A DNA stretch of 64,000 nucleotides, from NCBI GenBank assembly GCA_016932575.1, contig JAFGCO010000002.1, positions 80,625 through 144,624 of the forward strand, read 5' to 3'. The DNA comes from a bacterium. GTDB taxonomy: Bacteria; Zhuqueibacterota; QNDG01; JAFGCO01. The translations under genes and the position numbers were made by a program. Of this stretch, positions 38,601-47,280 are shown piece by piece (the first letter of the stretch is position 1; every line of letters starts with the position of its first letter). A model generated the notes under the pieces. It had not been told where the DNA came from, did not search any database, and saw only the letters and a program-made list of their open reading frames with translations.

Positions 38601-39920
38601 ATGCGATCTAAAACTTTCAGAGGCGGGATTCATCCCTCTGAATTTAAACATCTGACCGAACATAAAATTATCGAAAAGGCCTGTATACCTGAACGCGTAA
38701 TCGTTCCTCTTCAGCAGCATATCGGTGCTCCCACAGAATGCATTATTGAAAAAGATACACACGTTAAAGCCGGTCAGCCCCTTTCTAAAGCAATAAAATT
38801 AATTTCTGTTCCGGTCCATGCATCCATTTCAGGCCTGGTTAAATCGATCGAATTTCATCCCAATCCATTGGGAACAAAATCACTTGCAGTCACCATTGAA
38901 CATGATGGCAGCGATGATTCAACATTCACAGAACAGGATCCGGATATTAACAACATGGATCCGGACATACTGCTAAAGAAGATTAAAACCGCCGGCATTG
39001 CTGGAATGGGAGGCGCTTCGTTTCCCACCCATGTAAAACTTACCCCTCCTTCTGATAAAAAAATCAATACACTTCTTATTAACGGCGTTGAGTGTGAGCC
39101 CTTCCTGACAGCAGACCACCGTTTAATGCTCGAGAAGTCGGATGAAATCCTGAAAGGTATTCATATTCTTACACGGATATTGCGTGTCAGGCATACTATT
39201 ATCGGAATAGAAAAAAACAAGCCGGATGCCATACAATTGATGCAAAAAAAAACCAAGAGACTGAAAAAAATATCAGTCATTCCCCTGCCGGTTAAATATC
39301 CACAGGGAGGTGAGAAACAACTGATACAAGCCGCTCTAAATCGTCAAGTTCCATCAGGCGGCCTGCCAATGGATGTTGAATGCGTCGTTCAAAATGTCGG
39401 TACTGTCTTTGCGGTTTATGAAGCAATTTATTTTAATAAACCGCTTATTGAACGTGTCGTCACTGTGACCGGTCCTGGAATTACAGAACCAAAAAACATC
39501 TTGGCCAGAATCGGAACTCCTTTTAAAGACCTGATTGAATTTTGCGGAGGGTATACTCCGACCGCTTCAAAAATACTGAATGGCGGCCCAATGATGGGCA
39601 TTGCGCAGGTAACCGATGATGTCCCTGTTGTGAAGGGCACTTCCGGTATTCTTGTGCTGGATCAATTATCTTCCAAAATCCCCGAAGAAAGCACCTGTAT
39701 CTCCTGCGCACGATGTGTGGATATCTGCCCTATGAAACTCATGCCGAATCGAATAGCCAGCTATATCGAACATAATCGCATTGAAGATGCTGAAAAATAT
39801 GGTTTACTGGATTGTATCGAATGTGGATCCTGCACGTATATTTGCCCGGCGAAACGGCATCTTGTACACTATATCAAATTTGGCAAGATGCTTTACAATG
39901 AACGACGGGTATCATCTTGA
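38601..39920 (+). CDS. rnfC: Rnf complex subunit RnfC
   Basis: 439 residues with a GGGAG site. The N-terminal RnfC domain with FRGGIHPSEFKHLTEH precedes the NADH/FMN-binding Rossmann-like domain (GMGGASFPTHVKL and GVECEPFLTADHRLM). Near the C-terminus lie two [4Fe-4S] motifs: CISCARCVDICP and CIECGSCTYICPAK. It is the peripheral NADH-facing subunit of the ion-pumping ferredoxin:NAD oxidoreductase. Gene order here is C-D-G-E-A. Confidence 0.95.
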   Translation: MRSKTFRGGIHPSEFKHLTEHKIIEKACIPERVIVPLQQHIGAPTECIIEKDTHVKAGQPLSKAIKLISVPVHASISGLVKSIEFHPNPLGTKSLAVTIEHDGSDDSTFTEQDPDINNMDPDILLKKIKTAGIAGMGGASFPTHVKLTPPSDKKINTLLINGVECEPFLTADHRLMLEKSDEILKGIHILTRILRVRHTIIGIEKNKPDAIQLMQKKTKRLKKISVIPLPVKYPQGGEKQLIQAALNRQVPSGGLPMDVECVVQNVGTVFAVYEAIYFNKPLIERVVTVTGPGITEPKNILARIGTPFKDLIEFCGGYTPTASKILNGGPMMGIAQVTDDVPVVKGTSGILVLDQLSSKIPEESTCISCARCVDICPMKLMPNRIASYIEHNRIEDAEKYGLLDCIECGSCTYICPAKRHLVHYIKFGKMLYNERRVSS

Positions 39921-39946
39921 CAGACGATTGAGGAGGACTGTCTTTC

Positions 39947-40966
39947 ATGAATTTTAATATTAGCGCCTCTCCCCATCTTCGGGATGATCTATCAATATCA
40001 AAAATTATGTATGCGGTCATTTTAACGCTTATCCCTGCCGGAGCCTGGTCTGTATATATTTTTGGTTTAAAAGCCTTATGGCTTATTCTGATTGCTATTC
40101 TCTCTGCCATCGCAACCGAATGGATTTGTCAAAAATTAATGAGACGTCCCATAACACTATATGACGGCAGCGCTATATTAACCGGATTACTGCTTGCTTA
40201 TAATCTTCCCCCCTGCGTTCCGCTTTGGATACCGGCAGTCGGGGCATTTGTCGGTATTTTTATTGGAAAACAAATATTTGGCGGTTTAGGTTACAATCCC
40301 ATGAATCCGGCATTGATCGGTCGTGCATTTTTAATGGCCTCCTGGCCCGTTCATATGACTGTATTTAAAACCATTCCAAATGGAGAGCAATCATTATCCG
40401 GAATCGACTGTATCACAGGAGCAACTCCATTAACTGTATTTAAGGAAATGCGGGAGATCTTAATCAATCGCGCTGATTTTTTACCAGAACAGGTGACACA
40501 GGCCAACGAAACCATGTTTCAGCTCAATCGGTCATACTGGAAATTATTTTTCGGTAATACTGGTGGATGCATAGGAGAAGTTTCAGCCTTTCTAATTTTA
40601 CTCGGTGCCAGTTATCTACTATACAGACGCATTATCGGATGGAAAATACCACTTTCATATATCGGCACTGTAGCCATTTTAACTACTCTATTTGGAGGTA
40701 CCAATGGCTTATTCACAGGGAACGCACTCTTCCATATTTTAAGCGGAGGATTGTTTCTTGGGGCTTTTTATATGGCAACCGATATGGTCACTACTCCGGT
40801 TACCTTTTACGGACGTCTCTTGTTTGGTTTTGGATGTGGCGTATTAACGGTAATTATTCGATTATGGGGCGGTTATCCAGAAGGTGTATCTTATTCAATA
40901 TTATTGATGAATTTAACCACCCCTTTATTGGATAGGTATACAAAACCCAAAGTATTTGGAAGCTGA
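39947..40966 (+). CDS. rnfD: Rnf complex subunit RnfD
   Basis: 339 residues, about ten membrane helices. The conserved DGSAILTGLLLAYNLPP segment and GYNPMNPALIGRAF are present. The Thr in CITGATPLT is the expected covalent FMN attachment site. It is an integral subunit of the ion channel part of Rnf. It starts 26 bp after rnfC, and its end overlaps the region just before rnfG. Confidence 0.95.
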   Translation: MNFNISASPHLRDDLSISKIMYAVILTLIPAGAWSVYIFGLKALWLILIAILSAIATEWICQKLMRRPITLYDGSAILTGLLLAYNLPPCVPLWIPAVGAFVGIFIGKQIFGGLGYNPMNPALIGRAFLMASWPVHMTVFKTIPNGEQSLSGIDCITGATPLTVFKEMREILINRADFLPEQVTQANETMFQLNRSYWKLFFGNTGGCIGEVSAFLILLGASYLLYRRIIGWKIPLSYIGTVAILTTLFGGTNGLFTGNALFHILSGGLFLGAFYMATDMVTTPVTFYGRLLFGFGCGVLTVIIRLWGGYPEGVSYSILLMNLTTPLLDRYTKPKVFGS

Positions 40967-40973
40967 TTCCATT

Positions 40974-41546
40974 ATGAAAGAGATATTAAAATATGCACTG
41001 ATTCTGATGACTGTGACTCTAATTGCATCTGGGGCACTGGCACTCGTGAACAGTCTTACGGCCCCGAAAATTGAAGCACAAAAGCAGAAAGAATTACAGC
41101 AAGGTCTCAGCAATGTTTTGTGCAACGTTGATTATGGTATCATTGAAAAACAACAATTAAACGGTCACGTTTATTATACGGGATATGCCGATAAAGACAC
41201 GTCACAACTGTCCGGTTACGCATTTTCTGCATATGGATTAGGATATTCAAGTACAATCTGGATACTTGTCGGCATAGACACAGCCGGATTTATTACAGGA
41301 ATCAATATTCTGGATCAAAAAGAAACTCCGGGACTTGGGGCGCGTTGTACAGAAATAAAATCAGGTGAAAAAAATCCATGGTGGGTGGAACAATTTCGGA
41401 ATAAAAATGCCAAAACAATTTCCGTTGTAAAAGATGGTGGCACCATTGAATCAATTACAGGTGCCACAATTACTTCCAGAGCAATCACAAATGCGATATC
41501 AGAAAAATCAAAAATACTTTTACAGCAATTGAATAATCAGGGGTAA
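40974..41546 (+). CDS. rnfG: Rnf complex subunit RnfG
   Basis: 190 residues from ATG 40974, eight bases after the rnfD stop; a TTG at 40956 would extend into rnfD. One N-terminal helix anchors a periplasmic FMN-binding domain. The covalent flavin Thr lies in SITGATITSRA, and the ETPGLGARC block is typical. rnfE begins two bases after its stop. Confidence 0.94.
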   Translation: MKEILKYALILMTVTLIASGALALVNSLTAPKIEAQKQKELQQGLSNVLCNVDYGIIEKQQLNGHVYYTGYADKDTSQLSGYAFSAYGLGYSSTIWILVGIDTAGFITGINILDQKETPGLGARCTEIKSGEKNPWWVEQFRNKNAKTISVVKDGGTIESITGATITSRAITNAISEKSKILLQQLNNQG

Positions 41547-41548
41547 AT

Positions 41549-42154
41549 ATGCAACTAATGAAAGAATTCATCAAAGGAATAATCAGCGAAAATCCTGTGT
41601 TCCGCCTGATGCTGGGTCTTTGTCCTGTTTTGGCCACTTCTACCTCTGTAAATAACGCAATCGGTATGGGATTGGCAGTTATATTTGTACTTTTTTGTTC
41701 TAATGTAATCGTCTCACTTATTCGAAATTGGGTGCCTGCTAAAATTCGCATTCCGATTTATATCAGTATCATTGCGACCTTTGTAACAATCGTTGATCTT
41801 ACTATGGCAGGATATTTTCCGGAATTACATAAAAGTCTTGGTTTATTTATTCCTTTAATTGTTGTCAATTGTATTATCCTTGGACGCGCAGAAGCATTCG
41901 CGGGCAAGCACTCGGTTTTTTCATCAATTATAGATGCTCTTGGTATGGGTACTGGATTTACAATTGCCCTCACAGCCATTGCAACATTTCGAGAAATCCT
42001 GGGAAATGGTACCTGGCTGGGAATACCTGTATTGAGAACACATTTCGAACCTGTGTTATTAATGATTCTCTCTCCAGGTGCTTTTTTTACGATTGGTCTG
42101 CTCATTGGATTTTTAAACTGGCTTGAGCATTATCGTAAAATTCATCATTCATAA
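41549..42154 (+). CDS. rnfE: Rnf complex subunit RnfE
   Basis: 201 residues and six membrane helices. The segments NPVFRLMLGLCPVLATST and LGLFIPLIVVNCIILGRAEAF are characteristic, including the Cys residues thought to hold the membrane-embedded Fe-S centre together with RnfA. It is paired with rnfA, 15 bp downstream. Confidence 0.95.
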   Translation: MQLMKEFIKGIISENPVFRLMLGLCPVLATSTSVNNAIGMGLAVIFVLFCSNVIVSLIRNWVPAKIRIPIYISIIATFVTIVDLTMAGYFPELHKSLGLFIPLIVVNCIILGRAEAFAGKHSVFSSIIDALGMGTGFTIALTAIATFREILGNGTWLGIPVLRTHFEPVLLMILSPGAFFTIGLLIGFLNWLEHYRKIHHS

Positions 42155-42169
42155 TATGGGAGTTTCTTT

Positions 42170-42799
42170 ATGGAAATAAAGATGCTGCTCATCATCTCTG
42201 TAAGTGCCATTTTTGTCAGTAATTTTGTTTTACATCGATTTCTTGGATTGTGCCCTTATATCGGCGTTTCGAAAAATCTGGATTCCGCATTGGGCATGGG
42301 AATGGCTGTCATCTTTGTAATGAGCATAGCTTCTGCAGTAACCTGGATTATTTATTATTATTTTTTAGTAACATCTCCCATGAACTTTATCGCAAGATGG
42401 TTTCATATTGATCCGCCTGATCTCACCTTTTTACGGACCATTGCCTTTATTCTCGTTATAGCCACCCTGGTTCAATTCGTGGAAATGGTCATACAAAAAC
42501 TGAGTCCAGGCTTGTACCGCTCACTTGGAATTTATTTGCCATTAATTACAACAAACTGTGCCGTACTCGGTGTCTCTATCTTAAATATTGATAAAAATTA
42601 CAATTTTATTCAAAGCCTGGTGAATGGTTTTATGTCCGGTATTGGATTTACATTGGCCTTAATATTAATGGCGGGGCTACGGGAAAAACTGGATTTGGCC
42701 AATGTCCCAAAGGCTATGCGCGGTACTCCGATTGCATTTATTATGGCCGGCTGCATGGCTCTGGCCTTTCTCGGTTTTTCAGGATTAAAAATCGGATGA
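42170..42799 (+). CDS. rnfA: Rnf complex subunit RnfA
   Basis: 209 residues, six helices, homologous in plan to RnfE. The block NFVLHRFLGLCPYIGVSK and the later LPLITTNCAVLG carry the conserved Cys residues. In most bacteria rnfB lies immediately after rnfA or before rnfC. Here tatC follows after three bases and nrdR precedes rnfC, so no RnfB is encoded at this locus. Confidence 0.95.
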   Translation: MEIKMLLIISVSAIFVSNFVLHRFLGLCPYIGVSKNLDSALGMGMAVIFVMSIASAVTWIIYYYFLVTSPMNFIARWFHIDPPDLTFLRTIAFILVIATLVQFVEMVIQKLSPGLYRSLGIYLPLITTNCAVLGVSILNIDKNYNFIQSLVNGFMSGIGFTLALILMAGLREKLDLANVPKAMRGTPIAFIMAGCMALAFLGFSGLKIG

Positions 42800-42802
42800 T
42801 TC

Positions 42803-43573
42803 ATGCCACGAAAAAAAAAACATAATTCTAAAGAAATGCCATTTCTTGATCATCTCGAAGAACTCCGCTGGAGGATCTTGAAATGTCTGGGATCTGTTTT
42901 ATTATTTACACTTATTATATTTCCATTCAGCGAAAAATTACTCAATTTTTTAACTGCCCCGAATGACTGCCTGAAAAACCCTGCAGAAATTATCTTTTTA
43001 AAACCCACTGGTGCCTTGATTGTCCGTCTTGAGGCTTCATTGGTCGCAGGTCTGATCGCCTCTTCTGTTGTCATATTTTATCAAATGTGGCAATTTATTG
43101 CACCCGGGCTTCTGCCTAATGAAAAAAAATATTTTTTTCCGGGTTTGATCTCAACATTATTATGCTTTAGTGCAGGCATTGCTTTTTCCTATTGGGGATT
43201 GATTCCCATTGTTTTGCCCATTTTATATGGCATGGGCACGGATACAATCACAGCAAAAATTAATTTAAATGATTATATTGGTTTCGTCTTACGATTAATG
43301 ATCGTTTCAGGAATAATCTTTGAATTGCCCATTATTTCATTTCTTCTTACAAGAATCGGATTATTAACCCCGGCTTTTTTAAAAAAATACAGAAGATACG
43401 GCATTGTAATAATTTTTATATTTGCAGCGATTATCACACCTCCAGACCCTGCCAGTCAGATTGCAATGGCATTACCTTTGATTGTTTTATATGAAGTTAG
43501 TATTTTTGTTTCAAAAATTGCGATGAAGAAAAGAAAGGCCGCTGAAGCCGAGGCTGAAAAAGAAAACAAATAA
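42803..43573 (+). CDS. tatC: Sec-independent protein translocase TatC
   Basis: 256 residues with six predicted helices. The N-terminal EMPFLDHLEELRWRI signature and the conserved Glu/Pro loops are intact. TatC recognises twin-arginine signals in the inner membrane. It follows rnfA by three bases, so it may share the rnf transcript; no tatA or tatB is present. The C-terminus is highly charged. A strong bidirectional terminator follows. Confidence 0.95.
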   Translation: MPRKKKHNSKEMPFLDHLEELRWRILKCLGSVLLFTLIIFPFSEKLLNFLTAPNDCLKNPAEIIFLKPTGALIVRLEASLVAGLIASSVVIFYQMWQFIAPGLLPNEKKYFFPGLISTLLCFSAGIAFSYWGLIPIVLPILYGMGTDTITAKINLNDYIGFVLRLMIVSGIIFELPIISFLLTRIGLLTPAFLKKYRRYGIVIIFIFAAIITPPDPASQIAMALPLIVLYEVSIFVSKIAMKKRKAAEAEAEKENK

Positions 43574-43607
43574 AAAAGGTTGATTGTTATTACAATCAAC
43601 CTTTTTT
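43572..43607. terminator. Bidirectional terminator between tatC and the barrel-CpoB gene
   Basis: A 16-bp perfect stem, AAAAAAGGTTGATTGT / ACAATCAACCTTTTTT, has a four-base loop and A/T tracts on both sides. It serves the convergent genes tatC and the barrel-CpoB gene. Confidence 0.92.
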
Positions 43608-43634
43608 ATATATGAAGTTTGCTATAGTGATGAA

Positions 43635-45008
43635 TTACAATCTTCCAAGGTATCTCATGGCTTTTGGAGCATATTCGCTATCCGGATACCGATTGACCAA
43701 TTCCTGAAACTTTTTCCGGGCGTTTTCACTGTCCCCTATTTTCATACTGCAAAGTCCAGTCATGATCAGGGCATCATCGAATTTATAAGAGGATCGATAT
43801 TCCATCACTGTATTGAATGCCTGAATTGCTTTGGAATAATCACCCAATGCATTATAACATTCTCCAATCCAGTATTGGCAATTGCTGGCCAATTTATGAT
43901 TGGGATTACCGTTCATTAATGCATGAAATCCTGCAATAGCTTCCGGGTATTTTTTAGAATATACTTTCTGAAGTACCTGCTCATACTGGACTTTAAACTC
44001 CTGATTGCTCAATTGACCTGAGCTGATTCCGACATAATCGCCTGCCACATCTCCAGAAAGCGCAGCGATCACTTTTTCGTTCTCTTCAACCTTTGATTCT
44101 AATTGCTGTATTTGTTGAAAGCCATCATCCATTTCCTGACGCAATTTCTGAATACGATTCTGCAGGGTTTGAGCATTTCCTGAATAGGCAACATCTGATG
44201 ACTCGTCAAACAGTTCATTAAGTTCATCATCATATCCACCTGAAGAAGCGGCCATATCACCGCTCGCTTCTTCGGGAGCAAACAGAGCATCAAGATCATC
44301 AAACTCGCCTGAACTTCCGCTGTCTTTAAAGAGATCGTCCAGTGATGCCAATTCGTCATCTCCGAGTGGATATTCAATTTCATCCTTGAGCTGGGGACCT
44401 TCACGACCCGGAAGCCGATAAGAAATACCCGCCTTGGCTGCCCAATATTGAGGCTGCGGATCAGCATCGGAGGTTATCACAAATCTTAAATCACCGCTCG
44501 CCATAAATGTAACCTTCTCATTGATGGGTATTTCCGCCCCTCCGCCAATAAACATGGCTCCATCATAAGCACGATTTTCTGGATATGTATATGTATCATC
44601 TGTTTTTATGGTCTGTTGCCATCCAAATCCATACAATCCTGCCATCAGAAATGGAGAAAATTTATTTCCCGACCAGGGTTTGTATGCGGCTTTCACCTCA
44701 AATGTCGGAATAAAAGTTGTTCTGGAACTTTCAAAATTGGGTATTTTATATGAGTGATTGACCGTATTGATACCGGTTCCCAGTGTCAGAAAAAACCTTG
44801 GCGAAACATCGTACTTAAGGAAAAATTCAACACCCGGCCCAATGATTAATTCATCTTCGAGAGGGGTTCCCTTACCGTATGAAGCTTTGTCTTGCGTCAT
44901 ACCAACAAGATTCCCCCCGACAGCGTCTGGTTTGGTGATACTAAATCCTTTTGCAAAAACCAGTCCGCTGAAACATACGATAAACACTGCGATTGCTAGC
45001 CGTTTCAT
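43635..45008 (-). CDS. Fusion of outer-membrane beta-barrel and CpoB/YbgF-type TPR domain
   Basis: 457 residues from ATG 45008, seven bases after GGGAGGG; the ATG at 45014 is too close to it. The signal peptide ends near LVFAKG. Residues up to ~210 resemble a small OmpA-like barrel (PGVEFFLKYDVSPRFFLTLGTG). A very acidic linker (DDLFKDSG, FDDLDALFAPEE) and a coiled coil (LRQEMDDGFQQIQQLESKVEEN) follow. The last ~100 residues are TPR units of the tol-pal-associated CpoB/YbgF family (YEQVLQKVYSKKYPEAI, FQELVNRYPDSEYAPKA). CpoB links outer-membrane constriction with peptidoglycan synthesis; a barrel fused to it would fix that function in the outer membrane. Confidence 0.78.
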   Translation of the reverse strand: MKRLAIAVFIVCFSGLVFAKGFSITKPDAVGGNLVGMTQDKASYGKGTPLEDELIIGPGVEFFLKYDVSPRFFLTLGTGINTVNHSYKIPNFESSRTTFIPTFEVKAAYKPWSGNKFSPFLMAGLYGFGWQQTIKTDDTYTYPENRAYDGAMFIGGGAEIPINEKVTFMASGDLRFVITSDADPQPQYWAAKAGISYRLPGREGPQLKDEIEYPLGDDELASLDDLFKDSGSSGEFDDLDALFAPEEASGDMAASSGGYDDELNELFDESSDVAYSGNAQTLQNRIQKLRQEMDDGFQQIQQLESKVEENEKVIAALSGDVAGDYVGISSGQLSNQEFKVQYEQVLQKVYSKKYPEAIAGFHALMNGNPNHKLASNCQYWIGECYNALGDYSKAIQAFNTVMEYRSSYKFDDALIMTGLCSMKIGDSENARKKFQELVNRYPDSEYAPKAMRYLGRL

Positions 45009-45014
45009 GATCAT

Positions 45015-45368
45015 GCCCTCCCTAAGGCATTTAAATTTTCAAACTTTTCAAATTGATGTGTGCAAATTTCCTGCCAGAACATAATGATCAAGCACCTCGA
45101 AAAATTATTATATCTTATTTTTATTGAATTTAAATCCTTTTCAAACAAACAATGTCAATTTATTATTTTTTCAGACTGTCGTATTTTCAATCACAAATTG
45201 AAAAATATTCAAGAACTGATGATCAATGGATAACAATCATACAATTAAATATTTATCATGCTAATTTATAATATAATAAATAAAATGTCAAGAAAAATGT
45301 TTCATAATGATACATTTTGCCATTATATAATTGCTTGCGAAACTGATTAATTTTTCGTAGAATGAACC
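45015..45368. other. 354-bp AT-rich intergenic region with long leader
   Basis: No gene is visible between the divergently read barrel-CpoB and phosphorylase genes. The best promoter (45263-45291, minus strand) would give the barrel-CpoB mRNA a leader of about 250 nt. I saw no strong hairpin in that leader. Confidence 0.5.
45263..45291 (-). promoter_or_regulatory. Candidate promoter of the barrel-CpoB gene
   Basis: Minus strand TTGACA (45291-45286), 17 bp, TAAATT (45268-45263): the same boxes and spacing as the uvrB promoter. Confidence 0.6.
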
Positions 45369-46127
45369 ATGCGCTCAACAAATAGTCGAAACCATGATGC
45401 CATTTTAACACCGCGTCAATTTATCAGACAATTTGCACCCTCTTTATCTTCCATACAACTTCCGGATTTTTGCATATTCAGCTTGATCCCTCATCTTAAA
45501 CGATATTTCAGCACTCAACCGGTGACATCATCTCCTTTTGTTTTTAAATCAGTATTGTATTTTTTTGATAAGCCAGTGCCTCATGTCTTCATTTACGGTG
45601 GCATGGGCGCACCTGTCGCAGGATTGTCATTGGAAGTCAGCATTGAACTGGGAATACAAAACATACTCATACTCGGGACATGCGGTCTTTTAAATCACAA
45701 AATTCAATCCGGAGATGTTATTGTACCCGAGCGGTTTATACGGGAAGAGGGTACTTCATTGCATTATGTGCCTCAGGATATCTCAATTGAGACAAACAGC
45801 CGGTTGAACAAAATGATCTGTCATACTTTTCAGTCTCATCAAATTTCATGTTATCAAGGGCTGCATTGGACAACAGACGCGCCTTTCCGAGAGACAACTG
45901 ATAAAATCGCTCGATACTCTGGTCAGGGATGTCATTCTCTGGACATGGAATCTTCCGCACTGTTTGCGATCAGCCAATATTATCAGAAAAAAACTGCCGC
46001 AATTCTAATTGGAAGTGATCATCTGTCTGATACTGGATGGATACCACCACAGCCATCGTTTCAAGGAATCTCGGATCGAATCCAGGAAATAATTCCGCTT
46101 CTTCCCGAAATCCTTCAGGCCTTTTGA
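45369..46127 (+). CDS. Nucleoside phosphorylase-like protein (PNP/UDP family)
   Basis: 252 residues. The PNP_UDP_1 fold is recognised by VFIYGGMGAPVAGLSLEVSIELG, the ILILGTCGLL turn, GDVIVPERFIREEGTS and the late LDMESSALFAI, which holds the ribose-binding Glu. Catalysis would be phosphorolysis of a purine or uridine nucleoside. The Asp of ILIGSDHLSDTGW sits where the purine-recognising Asp occurs in PNPs, but substrate choice is not certain. The start has no good ribosome site. It converges on the hexuronate operon and seems unrelated to it. Confidence 0.78.
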   Translation: MRSTNSRNHDAILTPRQFIRQFAPSLSSIQLPDFCIFSLIPHLKRYFSTQPVTSSPFVFKSVLYFFDKPVPHVFIYGGMGAPVAGLSLEVSIELGIQNILILGTCGLLNHKIQSGDVIVPERFIREEGTSLHYVPQDISIETNSRLNKMICHTFQSHQISCYQGLHWTTDAPFRETTDKIARYSGQGCHSLDMESSALFAISQYYQKKTAAILIGSDHLSDTGWIPPQPSFQGISDRIQEIIPLLPEILQAF

Positions 46128-46147
46128 GCCTAAGATTTTGAACAAGC

Positions 46148-47245
46148 TCATCGAACAACCCGGGCGCTTCCTCCACTTACAATCCTCTCCACCTCAGAAA
46201 GCCTTGCCATAGTGGTATCTCCTGCTGTAGTCATTGCCAGCGCGCCATGCGCAGCGCCATATTCCACTGCTTTTTGAGCATCTCCGAATATCATCATTCC
46301 ATAAATAAATCCTGAGGCAAAACTGTCTCCGCCACCAACACGGTCCAATATTTCGAGTTCAGGTCGATATGTTGCCTGATAAAATTGACCATTATACCAG
46401 CAAACAGCTCCCCAGTCGTTGACTGTTGCGGTTTTCACACTCCTCAATGTGGTAGCCACTGCCCTGAAATTCGGATAAGCTTTTACGACTTTTTCGATCA
46501 TATGTTTAAAACTGTCTGTCTTTAACTCCGTTAGATTTTTATCAACACCCTTGACTTCAAATCCCAGACAAGCCGTAAAATCCTCTTCATTGCCAAGCAT
46601 CACATCCACATATTCGGCAATCTCCCGGTTGACTTCCTGTGCCTTCTTCTGCCCGCCTATGGATTTCCATAATGAAGGACGGTAATTTAAATCATAACTG
46701 ACAACGGTACCATACTTTTTTGCAGCTTTCATCGCCGCGATAATCACTTTTGGTGTGCCTTCTGAAAGTGCTGCATAAATTCCGCCTGTATGAAACCATT
46801 TTGTCCCTGTTTTACCAAAAATCTCATCCCAATCAAAATCATCGGCCTTCATCTGGCTTGCGGCGGTATGACCACGGTCCGAACATCCCAAAGCACCGCG
46901 TATTCCATAACCTCGCTCCGTGAAATTCAAGCCATTTCGGACATCCCTTCCAACACCATCATAAGGAATCCATCGTATAAATCGTGTATCCACACCACCC
47001 TGCAATATCAAATCTTCAAGCAGTTCTCCAACAGGATTTTTCGCAAATGCAGTCATAACTGCTGTTTTCATTCCAAAACAGCGTTTCAATCCGCGGGCGA
47101 CATTATATTCACCCCCACCTTCCCAGATTCTGAATTGCCTTGATGTATGGATGCGTCCTTCACCAGGATCCAGACGAAGCATAATCTCCCCCAATGAAAT
47201 CTCATCAAATGCACATTCAGACTCTGGCCTTATTGTTAATGACAT
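46148..47245 (-). CDS. kdgK: 2-keto-3-deoxygluconate kinase (PfkB family)
   Basis: 365 residues from ATG 47245 with GGAGGG upstream; a longer frame to 47356 would overlap larA and add a tail that does not fit the family. The N-terminal SLGEIMLRLDPG and the GGGEYNVARGL sugar-binding block fit KDG kinases. The phosphate-binding signature is DRVGGGDSFASG, with Gly for the usual Ala in GAGD and the catalytic Asp kept. It would make KDPG from KDG, the endpoint of hexuronate catabolism. It is the last gene of the minus-strand operon, 35 bp after larA. The aldolase KdgA is not in the window. Confidence 0.85.
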   Translation of the reverse strand: MSLTIRPESECAFDEISLGEIMLRLDPGEGRIHTSRQFRIWEGGGEYNVARGLKRCFGMKTAVMTAFAKNPVGELLEDLILQGGVDTRFIRWIPYDGVGRDVRNGLNFTERGYGIRGALGCSDRGHTAASQMKADDFDWDEIFGKTGTKWFHTGGIYAALSEGTPKVIIAAMKAAKKYGTVVSYDLNYRPSLWKSIGGQKKAQEVNREIAEYVDVMLGNEEDFTACLGFEVKGVDKNLTELKTDSFKHMIEKVVKAYPNFRAVATTLRSVKTATVNDWGAVCWYNGQFYQATYRPELEILDRVGGGDSFASGFIYGMMIFGDAQKAVEYGAAHGALAMTTAGDTTMARLSEVERIVSGGSARVVR

Positions 47246-47280
47246 GATATCACCCTCCAATAGACATGGTATATATGAGA

